Shown one piece after another: positions 1-11,900 of a stretch of 64,000 bases of DNA; the stretch's first letter is position 1, and every line of letters starts with the position of its first letter. The translations under genes and the position numbers were made by a program. Location of the stretch: contig QXVZ01021357.1 in the NCBI GenBank assembly GCA_008931825.1, forward strand, positions 1 through 64,000. The letters are read 5' to 3'. Under the pieces are notes generated by a model. It did no database searches and was not told where the DNA came from. It was given only the letters and a program-made list of their open reading frames with translations. Source of the DNA: Phallusia fumigata (lineage: Eukaryota > Chordata > Ascidiacea > Phlebobranchia > Ascidiidae).

Positions 1-43
1 CCCCATTATTAACGTTGGCAAATCATTAACTTTGTGATTGCAG

Positions 44-78
44 AACATATTGATTCTTTGCTTCGTATTGGTGAGTAG
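44..78 (+). CDS. Possible 3'-terminal exon fragment of an upstream gene
   Basis: A good acceptor (pyrimidine-poor but ending GCAG) is followed by a short open frame reading HIDSLLRIGE and then TAG. The same frame stays open for a further 60 codons after the TAG. The piece is too short to assign. It could be the last exon of a gene lying left of the window, or chance. Confidence 0.2.
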
Positions 79-999
79 TACCAGATGTTGCTTCAACCTA
101 AAAAGGCATTGGTTGAGTTTCAAGACTACGTGCGGCAAAATACAGCGACCAAGGCAAGGTCAACCTCAATCAATTCAATAAGGCAGAGCTTGCACAATGC
201 AAAAATAAAACTCTACGCATTTCGCCCGTTGCGTTGCCCGGTTGACCGTATCGGGTAGTGTTTTTTTTCTACAATTTCCTCTGCTAAATTCTAAAACATT
301 GTTTTAATTGACTGCATTTGTTTTGCGTCTTTGAGTTCTTGGTTTAGGCCAGGCTATATTTAAATGATAAAGTGGAAGGCTTTGTTTCGTGTTATGTAAC
401 TGTAAGTAAAACACTGACTTTTTTGCTCTGCCACAGATAACATAGTAATACAACAGCGAAAACTAGCCGGAAACAGCAAACTACTATTATAGGTAAAAAG
501 AGGAGTGCACATACGGTTAGTACTTTGTGCAAAGTTTCACGAACAATTTTCCCTCCGCATGCATTTTGAACACAAAAACAAAAATTGTTCGTAAAACTAA
601 AATCCTGTGCGCTTCTGAATAAGCAAAGTACGTAATGCTACCATTAAGCATAAGCACGTGCTTAGGCCATCAAGGGAAGGGTGCACCGGCGAAACTTTTT
701 ATAGCAGAATTTTCAGTGGTGTCATAGTGTTTAAATGTACGCCCAAGTCCTCTGCCATGAATGTAAATATTGCAATACAACATAAATTTGCCTTTTTGTG
801 AACAAACTTTTTTCGGAATCAGAAGTTAACAACTTAATTTTCAGGTGTACATTGATATTAAAAAAGCAGTATATACCACACAATGAATACTATAACGGTT
901 TATAGCTTTCTGTATAAAACAGTGTTCCACAATCACATTCATGGAAACAATAAACAAAAACAAATCACGTCACAGTCTTGAAACAATGGACTGCGTACA
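79..999. other. No gene recognised
   Basis: AT-rich sequence between the left edge and the first gene. Apart from a 60-codon open stretch up to about 258 (see findings), no conserved reading frame, RNA gene or repeat was recognised. It presumably contains the promoter of the next gene. Confidence 0.5.
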
Positions 1000-3900
1000 G
1001 TGCAGGCTACAAGTCAGGTTGCTGCTGTGCACAGGGCTATGGGTTTCAAAAAGAAGGGAAAACAAAATAAGGGCAAGGAAAAGAAGGAAACATCGGCTGA
1101 GTCAGAACAGAAACTGCACTGCGTTAATGAACTGCAACAAATTATACAAGATGTGGACGGCGAAAACCAACAAAAAAAAGAAACTTTTGAAAAAGTCATG
1201 CATCCTCTTACAAGTACAGTTTTTTTTTGTTATTGGTCTGTTTTAAGCCTTGCTTTTATTCTTAGTTTAGCAATTTTCGCACTTTTTGGCATTCTATTTT
1301 TTTGCACTTTTTGACTTTCTATTTTTTTGACTTTTTGCATCACTTAGGGTGCACCAGTCAGCCAATAGTACATGAGGAAGCAATAAGAAAGTCTTTATTT
1401 TGGGATGATTCTAAAAGTGTGGATTACGGTTTCGAGCCAAATCCACAAAATCAAAAACCTGTTATATTGGAGGACTATACCGATGATAGTCGGAAAGAGT
1501 TTAAAGGTTTTTCATTAAATTTTTATTACTATGAAATATAGCACTGCAAGAAGTTAAATATCAAATTGCATAATATTTGGAAATATTTTTGTTTGTTTCC
1601 TTTTTTACGTGTGCAGAAAGATTGTATACCAGTCATAGCAACAACGAAAAAACTGCCAAATGGTATAATTGCGAAACACTTCGTAACGTTGTGCTTTTGT
1701 AGAAACAACCCATAATAAGGCAAAACCCTCTTTTTGATACGTGTTGTCTGTCGTATGTTGTGTCCCTCTATTGTTTTTGGCATTTGTGTTCATACCATCC
1801 AAGTAAAAGTGTCATTTTTTGTGGGAAAAGCTTGGCCCATTAATATAGATTACAGGTTTGCGTTACATGCAGGCCTGAAACCCACGGCTCGCACAAGTCA
1901 GCTCTCCTTTATGGCTAACTCAAAGCCAGATGATTCGGATCAGAAACTTCTTGATGGAGTAAAGCAAAGAAGCAGCAGAGATTTTCTAAGAAACCGTGTT
2001 GGAAGAAAAAACTTGAATGCCATTATGAAACAAATAAAATTTGAAACTGAAGATCTTGACGAAAGTATGTGAGTGAATCGTATTGCTGATCATAGACTTA
2101 GACCTATTGTTAGTACAATTCTACGCTTGCTGTGCAAATTATGACGTTTGGCATCTGTTTTACTACCAGTAGTTTAAAGCTCAATATTTAACCCAAAACT
2201 TTGTCGGCAGGTGCCTTGTTGCCTCGTCCTGTTAGAAACAGGAGGATTGCTTGGATTATGCTTATGATTTTGGTCATTTTAATTTCGGCAACAACGGTAA
2301 GTGTATTATGTGTCAACTCCATGCATTTTCAACATGTATACACATGTTGGTCTAATATTGGATTCTCATCCAACAGCAGTCATTAGAAAAGGTGCTATAT
2401 TTTGTTTCCAAAAACTGGATTATTTTAAATTGTCAACCCTAATATCTACATATTCGGTAAAACCCTGATTCGAATGTCAATATCACACAACATACAGCTG
2501 GGTAGGATACCGCTACCTAATGACGTTATGAGTATGTAGATGGTTAGTGGAATTCCACTTTATCGAGTGATTGTTTTCAGGTTGCACTGACCATGACATT
2601 GACCTCTCATTCGGAAGTTGTTTTTATTCCCACAACAGCTCCCTGGTTTCCTACAGTTGAGTATTCTACTTGCTGCAAGCTGATTTGGCCGTTGTAGTTA
2701 ATTATTGCTTTCCATTAGTTCAGCTTTCAAGGAAATTTGTCAAGGCCTTCATTTACCCAACATGTTTTATATCAAAAACAACAACAATCTGGAACACTTT
2801 GATCCTGTATCTATGTGGCCAAGCATATTTTTTTTGTTAGAACTAACAACAACTTCAGTATTATATGGTCTTTGCTGTTTATGTCCTTTTTCGTGTTGGG
2901 ATTGACAAATGCTGATTTGACAAGACAAGTTAAATTCTTTGCGAGAGATGTACGGCCTTGTGAAAAATAACGAATAGCAAAGATTATTACAGAAACTACA
3001 GTTTTGCAAAAACAGTCAATGATGATGAGGATTGAATGTTTTTATTTTTTAGCATCTTTAGTTACCTATTTAAAAAAAAACTGACGTTGCAAGAGATTTG
3101 TTATGGATTTGTTTCAGGTAAAAGAGGGCGCAATACCTTATGAATATCTTCCCCCAGGAAAAGTCTTTCAGACACTCGGAAGCCACGTTGACTTCGATTT
3201 GTCGTGCAACTATGTTCCCCACAGTTTGTTCAATCCACAACAGATATCGATATTGGTTTGTACATCTAATAGTTGCTACTTTCGCAGTGTGTATTTGAAA
3301 GTGTGTTAAGGTAAAGTATAAACGTAGAGTTTTTAAACTCAAAAAAATCGGATCTGAGCGAAGTAACGAATGGCAACAACACTCTCTACAGCGCTGCAAC
3401 TTCGTGGTTGACATTAAAAGTGATATAATCTGACCAAACTATTGACATTATGTGACCGATGCTGATAGTATTTATTCACCACAACAAATATCTGAATTAA
3501 ACTTAAAAGAGCGTAACCCTATGGGAAAAAAATGTACATATGTCTTTAATGTTCCTATTTTTACTTTTTATCCTAAGGTTATTTATTCGTTTTTGGAACG
3601 TGGAATGAGTTTAGGAAACGGGTATGGCTTGAACGTTAAAGAAGATCCAAGTGGAGATTTTACCGTAAGTTTTTTTACAATTGTAACAAAAACTAAATTA
3701 TAAATCAACTCAAAATTTAAGAGAAACCTAAATGCAAACAGAGTCCGTCGGTACATGTATAAGGAATATATGTCCAAGTGTAATATGTTTTACACACATC
3801 TTCTCGCTTGCTTCTTATTGAAACCATTTAAAACCGGGAATTGTGTGTATAAGTCCACTTACGCTTAAGGCGCCTGCCATTAGTTTTCAGCGCTCAAAGA

Positions 3901-4874
3901 AACTCGTGGCCCATCAAAAAAGTTCAGCATTATCGGCTATCACAAAAGTAGCAAATCACAAAAATGGAAAAATATATGTGCTTGTAAGGACCAGCATAAC
4001 ATCGTGATCCTCCTATATGTTTAGCGCGAACGAGTTTGCTTAGTTTAAACAAGTGTATAGGTACCAGCGCTTCCGTAGAGGCGTTAGCTATTACCAGGGA
4101 CGCCTAAAAAAAATTGGACGGGTAAAACGGAATACAAAGTCCGGGCAGAATTTGCCATATATCTCTTTAAACGACGAATATAAGTAATTTGGTCAAATGT
4201 TTTCATAACATTGGCTATTTTATACTTCAATGCTTATCCAGCGAGATGAATAAAATTCGTTTTGATTTTTGTCTATTTTTGTCCGTTACATTTCAAACCA
4301 CCTAGCCATTCAAATTTGATTATTTTGAACCAATTTAATATACACCATCAGTAACATAAAGTTACATAACTTTTAACGACACCTTGGTTCTTTTTGCCTT
4401 TCTCTTTGTTCCTAGGCCAAATACACAGTAGTTTGGAATTACCGAAAAATGATACCCGCGTGTCTTTGGTACGGTATGGATTTTGTAGAACCGTCACTGT
4501 CAATGAGAGGCCAGTTCTACATTCTTTTGGAGGAGGTTGTTATGACAAAGCTCATGGAATTATACAAAATAAATTGTACTACAGTATTCAGTTCTCTGCG
4601 AGGTATGTCAAACGTTCCATGATTACTGTGTTTTCTTTTTGGCTTAGGGCGCCTGTCAGTGACGCAAATCCATTAAAACCATTGGGGTGGGACGTTTGAT
4701 TTTGTTGTAGATGACGTAAGCTCGTTGGAAGGTATTCGTCGAGTCGGCGTAGTTTACCAGAACTCAGTTACTCCTGTTCTACCACAAACGGTAAAGGAAG
4801 ACGTACCTGATGAACTTAAAGGCATTGTGCGCCGCAAGTATCCCGAACTGAAGGCTCTTTATCCAGACTTATAA
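1000..4874 (+). CDS. Unrecognised single-pass membrane protein, multi-exon
   Basis: I do not recognise the family. A chain of exons with GT-AG borders can be read. The first starts at about 1000 (or ATG 1039, MGFKKKGKQNKG) and is lysine/glutamate-rich. It is followed by exons near 1346-1510, 1621-1675 and 1857-2065 (ends ETEDLDES). An exon at 2212-2297 carries a basic patch (RPVRNRRIAW) and a hydrophobic helix (IMLMILVILISATT). The next, at 2581-2660, begins VALTMTLTSHSEVVF. Later exons at 3118-3255, 3579-3663, 4417-4601 and 4712-4874 keep phase and end KYPELKALYPDL then TAA. A basic stretch before a single helix near the middle suggests a type II topology with the C-terminal half outside or luminal. 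Exon borders between 2660 and 3118 are uncertain. The exon set is inference from splice phase, and the function is unknown. Confidence 0.5.
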
Positions 4875-5987
4875 CACTGAATAATTCACATTTTCCTATG
4901 CCTTGCCTACAGTCGTGACGGTTACGCAAATATTGATGGGACAGTCACACTGGCAAGTAAATTAAGTTTTGTGGCCAGTTTACTTGCGGACTGTCAGCTT
5001 AATATTTGTATTCGTATGAAGATCAAGAATAAAGACAGCCTAAAATTACTTTGTGATAGCCACGTACCAAAGAATTGATGTTGTAACAAAAGTAATATAT
5101 TTCTGTTGAAGCAAAAGTCGACCCAACTGATTGACTGGTGGAAAATTGTATATTTAATAACCTTTCAGGGTTGATGAGTTGAAAGCAGTCTTTATTATGT
5201 TCTGTGTTATTTTCATTGCGCAAAGGGAGAACGGAAATTTTTTTTTTTAATTGATGAGAGTTTTGTGAGTGCTGAAGTTTGATTATTCAATACAATAATA
5301 CATCCTTTCGAGAGTGTATGTGCAACTTGGCTTGTTTTTAGCCAAACAAACAAATGTGCTAAAAATAGTTGTTTATTTCCTTGAAACAAGCGACATGCCT
5401 TTCAAAAGTTTTGTTGGTGACTTAAATTTAGGTCAACCCGTTTGATTCCACTAAGTGGCGCCCTGCCGCTCATGTTTTTTGGTCTACGGAGTATATGTGC
5501 TCGCAAGTTGTGGCTCGGGCTAACAGAAAGTTAAACTCATAAAGCAAAAGTGTGCGCCGTACGGCCACAAATCTTATAGCGTGAATAATATCCGTAAAGC
5601 GAGATTCGTTCACAGTTATAGGTATTTATTTGACACCAAGTGGCGATGTAGAAACGTCCAGGCTGCCACAAGGTGGTGTATGTTCAGCGTGCCGTCCTTG
5701 GCGACAATATTTAAAGATGGCTTTTAAGGTCTTACATTTAGTACAAAGAGTTGGGATATTTGCGATTTGTTCTTGCGGTAAGTCGTATCCGGTTGGTGAC
5801 AGTTTTTGGGGTATGAACAAAGGGAAAATTTAAGTTAATAGTTCGTTGTATAGTTTGAAACATTAAATTAAAGTCCAACAGATTTTTTTGTCATTAGAGA
5901 GAAAATAACACAAAATTTGTATTTAGTTACTCGTCATGAAGAATTATTAGTTTAGCTGCGTATTAGTTATTACACTGTGAAGCCATT
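4875..5987. other. Intergenic; cluster of CTCF-like motifs
   Basis: No gene is supported here. Three same-orientation matches to the CTCF core occur at 5448-5461, 5633-5646 and 5666-5679. The first (CCACTAAGTGGCGC) fits the CCASYAGRKGGCRS consensus at 13 of 14 positions, the others less well. The region separates two genes transcribed in the same direction, so it also holds the promoter of the downstream gene. Confidence 0.4.
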
Positions 5988-8900
5988 ATGAGCACTTTGG
6001 GAGAGCCACAGGCACCTGGAAACAACAACATTAGACCATCTTCCAGAATGAGAAGGGATAATTCAAGGTCAAGTTCAAAACTAAAATGGAATAATGTGTC
6101 TGCTGTTCAAGACAATGCACCTGTGTAAGTAATTAAAATAAACGCTGTATTACAGTTGTTTCATTTTAATTTGCCTATATCACTTGGCCTACAAAGAATT
6201 ACTAAACCTGTTCTTCTGTGATATTTTTGAATAAATAATGAGAATTTTTAAATATTACCAGGCAAAACCCAAGTCTTAAGGTGCAAGACTATGACCCTGG
6301 ATATGCACTCCGCAAAATTGCCTTGCATTATGAAAAAAATGAAAACAAGGANACATGCTTTTTGAACAAAATTAAAAATACACTCATAATTGATAGACCT
6401 GGACCATATATTTTTAAATTTGTACATAGGAATTTGTGCCTGATGATCCTGGAACACCTGAAACATTTTCTACGAGTGAATTTAGAAGTGAATCCGGTTC
6501 AAATTTTAGCCCAACAAAGTCAAAGGATTCGTCTCAAGCCTCACCCAGTCACAATGGTCAGTCATTGTCAACATCTTTGGTTTCGTTGTGTCTAGATTTA
6601 AAACTGTATTTATTACACAAAATATAAATGTATTCCCTACCTTTATCGTTTTTAAAATTAAGGTCAAATCTTTGGTTATNTATGACCCTGGATATGCACT
6701 CCGCAAAATTGCCTTGCATTATGAAAAAAATGAAAACAAGGAAGTAGCAGATTTGATCAACAACTTGTCAGATGCTACTCTTACCAAGATTTACCCTGAT
6801 TTCCCTGTTGAAATGTTCATTGATGGATTACCTCACACCTTATGTATCATCCATAACCTGTACTCCCGTATGTTTTTGGCTGTAAGTTGAAGTTTTCGAA
6901 CAGAAAAAGACTGTTTACTATTCGATTGACTCATTTACCATGATTTTACAGAAGCCAAAAAAGTTTCCCACTGAAATTCTGCCTCTTGGTCGATTGGTAA
7001 TGCAAATAGTGAAACTTTATGCTCGCAGTCTATCAAAAAACTTGCCCAAACTTAAGGATTGGGAAAGACAAGCAGGACAATGCAAAAACTTGCTCAAGGT
7101 ATGTTCTGGAGTCCTTTAGCTATCTGTGTATTTTTTCCCAAAAGTTTTAGTGATATATATTGTTTTAAACAGGTTATTGCATATGTTGATGGTGTAGCCA
7201 TATTAAAAATGCTCCGTCACCGAAGGAGGTGTTTAAATCGAGCACTGGAAGGACTTGGAGAACATGGAATGGTGGAAGTTGAAACAACCCCCATCGGTGA
7301 AGAAGAAATTAAAAGCGAACTCATGCCCATGTCATCCGCACTTAAAGTGGAACTTGATCGCATGGTGGCCAATTGCAAAAAATCAATGCAGAAACTACAC
7401 CGCACAAATCGCAGCCTCTCAGAACAAGAACCTGAAATGTCGCCAATTTCACCTGTCGGCAAAATGTCAAGTCTGTTTAATTCCTTTGATTCTACCAAGT
7501 CTGATAAAAGCACTACTTTGGAACTGCCTTCCCAATGCAATCACCAGAGGTTGATGCAGTTAACATCCTCAAATATACAAGTAAGACAAAAAATAGATAC
7601 ACAAGAGAAGGCAATAACTTTAATTTGGTTTGTTTGGTCAAGTTAAACAGCAAAATATACCAGCACAACTTTTGTATGTTCTCACAAAAATGTATTTTTT
7701 AGGATCGACTGTACAAAAACAAAGCTGTTCTTAATGTTATTGAACCTACCCTGCATTATGCCCAACTACCAAGACTGGTTTCAGTTTTGCAAGTAAGTTT
7801 TTTTTTAAACTTTTGTTGATATCATTGAAGTCTCTTTTAACGAACACAATATGTTATTTTCACAGGAAAGGATAGAAAGAGACAAGGACCTTCTTTTGAC
7901 TTTTTCTCAGCTTCGTAAGGAGATTATTTCTGTGCCACTGGATGCAAAACTAGCCCCTTCAATGAACAATTATTCTGAAGCATTCGGTTCAGTCATTGAG
8001 GTTCTGAAGGTATATGGTTATTCATAAATTTATGTAGTTTATTGGCTATCTGTTCATCTTACAGTTCCGCTACCCATTTAATTGCTTAAGAAAAATATTT
8101 ACCCAATTATTTTGATCCAAAACCTTTCACCAAAAAATCACATGCTTTTTGAACAAAATTAAAAATACACTCATAATTGATAGACCTGGACCATATATTT
8201 TTTAATTTGTACATAGGAATTTGTGCCTGATGATCCTGGAACGCCTGAAACATTTTCTACGAGTGAATTTAGAAGTGAATCCGGTTCAAATTTTAGCCCA
8301 ACAAAGTCAAAGGATTCATCTCAAGCCTCACCCAGTCACAATGGTCAGTCATTGTCAACATCTTTGGTTTCGTTTGTCTAGATTTAAAACTGTATTTATT
8401 ACACAAAATATAAATGTATTTCCTACCTTTATTGTTTTTAAAATTAAGGTCAAATCTTTGGTTATATTTTGGAATAGTCATGTTACTGCTGTAGCATATA
8501 AGCATAGTAAAACCTGTATTTAAAAATGGCCATTGTGCATTAATTGACCAAAACCACCTTTTAACAATGCAAAAAAGATACACAGAAGTATGTAATTTGG
8601 GGGACCTTGAACATCAACAGTGAATTAAATACATAGCTGTTTAATATTAACAAAAAAGTGTTGTCTGTCAAAAATTATTTTCTTAGATGTTCAGGATTTA
8701 GAGTGTGTTATGGTCTCCACATAATTTGCCTTTCACAATGTCAAGTCTAATACCAGCCCTGGATTAAATGACATGTTTATTACAAACTTTCATTATCTCC
8801 AGCTGCGAGTTAAATATGAAAAGAGCCTTTGTTAGCCACATTTATTCAATGTCATAAATGGCATCGTCTGTACTGTAATATGTGGTTTGAGACCCTGAGA

Positions 8901-11900
8901 ATGTTTCCACATTTGTACTTTCATAAATTGGAGGTCCTAATGTACATGACAATATGCTGGGGAAATAGTCCAGCTGTATTTTGTTTGCAGTATATTACAT
9001 TAAAATAGCACCACTTTTTGCTGTATAAATATGATAGCAATGCATAGAAATAAACTTTAGCTGCATTTAATATAAATGTGGCAAGTTTTACTTCCTAAAA
9101 AACTTTTTGTTGAAATAAGAATAATCCAAAATATGTATATTTTAGTGTCAATCATGATCCTCTAAATTGAATAAGACAGTTTGAGGTGTTGTTATGCCTT
9201 AAGCCAAAACACAACAATAGAACTGGAGTTAGTCATCCCACTTCAAACTCAATCATTTCAGAATCACACTGGTCTCAGATTAAATACCATATGGGAGAAA
9301 CACTGCAGAGCTTATTAAAGCACAGTGAACTGCTGGCACGCTTGACAGCCCTTGAGATATTAGAAATAGGCTCCCTTCCATTGTGCCCTCATTACATGAT
9401 TGTATTAGCGACCCTAAACCCACCACGCCACCAGTCTAAAAGCACTTTTGCCCAAGTGCCTGTGGTTTCCAATGGTTTTTAATCTCTCTCTTGCAATTTC
9501 TAAGTTGACATTCTCAGTTTTCAAGTTTAAAACTTCATCATTGGATTGGATGAGTTTAAAATTTAATGTGGTAATTCCTCTTTTTGTCTTGACCAAAGTC
9601 TTGATTTAACTTGTGTTAATTCATCTATGTACTTGACCTGAGATATGTACAGGTAAACAATAAAGGAGATTATGTACACTTCAATGTTTGGCGTGTAATT
9701 GCATATTAAACAACTTAGTTTCCCTTCCTGTTTAAACTATGAACTTTGAAAAATTAGACCTCGAGAAATAATGGTTATGTAGTACGGTGTATACTGTAGT
9801 TATTAACCACCAGAAATGTGTAGCAACACTATTAAAATTCCAATGTTGTCTTTAAGGGAATGTTTATTTTGTTTCTGGCAAGTTTACTTCTACATAGACA
9901 GCCACATTGGCGCCACAAAACCACTCCTAGTTACAAACAATAGCGGCCAGTTGACATAAACAGCTAGCGATGATTGTCCCAGGACATTTATCTGACCTCT
10001 GCATGCCAAAACTATGACCTGATGGGTTTGAAAGCAATGTTGCTCTGCCGATATCATTTCATTCTACCATCTATGTAGGAATTGTCTGGACAAAAGTTTT
10101 CTATGTTCCTCTGGGGTCATTCAATACTTCGGCCCTTTGTCAGAGTCTCATTCGACAAGTTTAAATGGACGCTTCTGAAGCGACTCGCGCTGGAATTTGT
10201 GGTGCCTCGTGGCAACAATGGATAAAAAACTTTATCGATTGTCACAACAGATTAAAATAGTTCTTATCGCGTGAGCTTAAATCGAAGGCATTCATCCCTT
10301 TGTTTAAATTGAAACTGAATCAAAACCTCTTGGTGGTGGTGTAATAGCAGTTTCTGTGGTTTGGTAATGCAAAAGTATGTAATTTTTGTGCCAAATGTTT
10401 TAGGAACTTTTATTCATTATATTGCACAGTTCAATGCATTGCATATTATGTTTGCACATGCAATGTATGCCACCATTTACAACATAGCAATTTTAAAATA
10501 AAATAAATATTGAAACAAGTTGATTGAATGACATACAATTTTGAAAACGTTTACTAAAAAACAGTGTTTAAAACAACACTATTGGGTCAAATTTTACTGT
10601 TAATTTACCAAATTCCTTTGATAGCATCAAAATAAATTAAATTTAGTATGCACTATGAAAGGACCAAATGAATTGTTTCAGTGTAAGAATATGTTATGCT
10701 AACCAACCTAAAAGTTACTACCAAATTTATAAACGGATGACTGGGCTAGAGACATGTTACGTCCTTTGTAGACATGAAATGGCATGTTTGTCATCTGTGT
10801 TGTGGTAACACGAAGTTTTATTGTGGCCTTCCTTTGTGGGAAGTATCTACACTGCATGACATAATCATGGCCTATGTCAACTCGATCGGGTGACACACTC
10901 TCAAACTCTCATGTTTATTTGTGAAAAGGATCTAAAGCTCCTTCAACTTGTGGAATGTCAACTATGTGCTAACTTTATGTGTAACCTGCACTGTTTGAAA
11001 TCACTCGGTTAGAAGATAGTGTTAAATCAAATGATATGTAACAAATGTAAACTTCAACATGTTTTGTCCAACTTGCAAAATATGTAAAATTTAACGGCAG
11101 AGTTTATCTTTTAAAATGTTTCTCTAAATCTCTGGTTTGTTCATGCCCAAAAAATTGAAAAAAGCAATTAATTTAACGAACACCATTTAAAAAAACAGCA
11201 ATGACCTATCAGTGTATTTAGGAAAACATATTTTGTTGTTTGAAGCTTTGTACATATGTTTACAACCCTTTTTAGTCAGAAAAGTTTGAAAACCCACCAA
11301 GCAATTATTTCCAACTTATCATGTCACAAAGTGATTGATCTGACGGTGTAACCCTGTTTACTACGTCTAAGCCTTTCTTGATCAGACACAAGAGTAAACA
11401 AAGGCCAATTGGCAGGTAAACAGTGGCTTGTGGCTTTTCTGTCACCTACTGTTATGGGCCAGTAAATGCAAACAAAATTCATTAACCAACAATGGCCCAT
11501 AACTCAATGTTATTGTAACATCAAAGCTTAAAAACTGCTTCAAAGGAATATTTGTTCATTTAACTTCAGTTTGATACACTTTTTTTAAATTCTATTTCAG
11601 GTTAAGCCAAAGGTCGTTATTTGACAATGAAAAATATGAAATATTGTGAAATAATAGAACCTATTTTATCAAATCNAGGCAATTAATTTAACAAATGCCA
11701 TTTAAAAAACAGAAATGACCTATCAGTGTATTTAGGAAAACATATATTGTTGTTCGAAGCTTTGAAACATATGTTTACAACCCTTTTTAGTCAGAAAAGT
11801 ATGAAAACTCACCAAGAAATTATTTCCAACTTATCATGTCACAAAGTGATTGACCTCACGGTGTAACCCTGTTTACTACGTCTAAACCTTTCTTGATCAG

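Noticed and set aside
4394-4699. Frame reading VRYGFCRTVTVNERPVLHS in the first gene
   Set aside because: Although protein-like, it is out of phase with the exons on both sides; the alternative frame joins 3663 and 4712 without a stop.
9186-9482. 98-codon open frame in the large MIEAP-like intron
   Set aside because: No splice context, family resemblance or codon pattern supports coding; length is unremarkable for 10 kb of intronic sequence.
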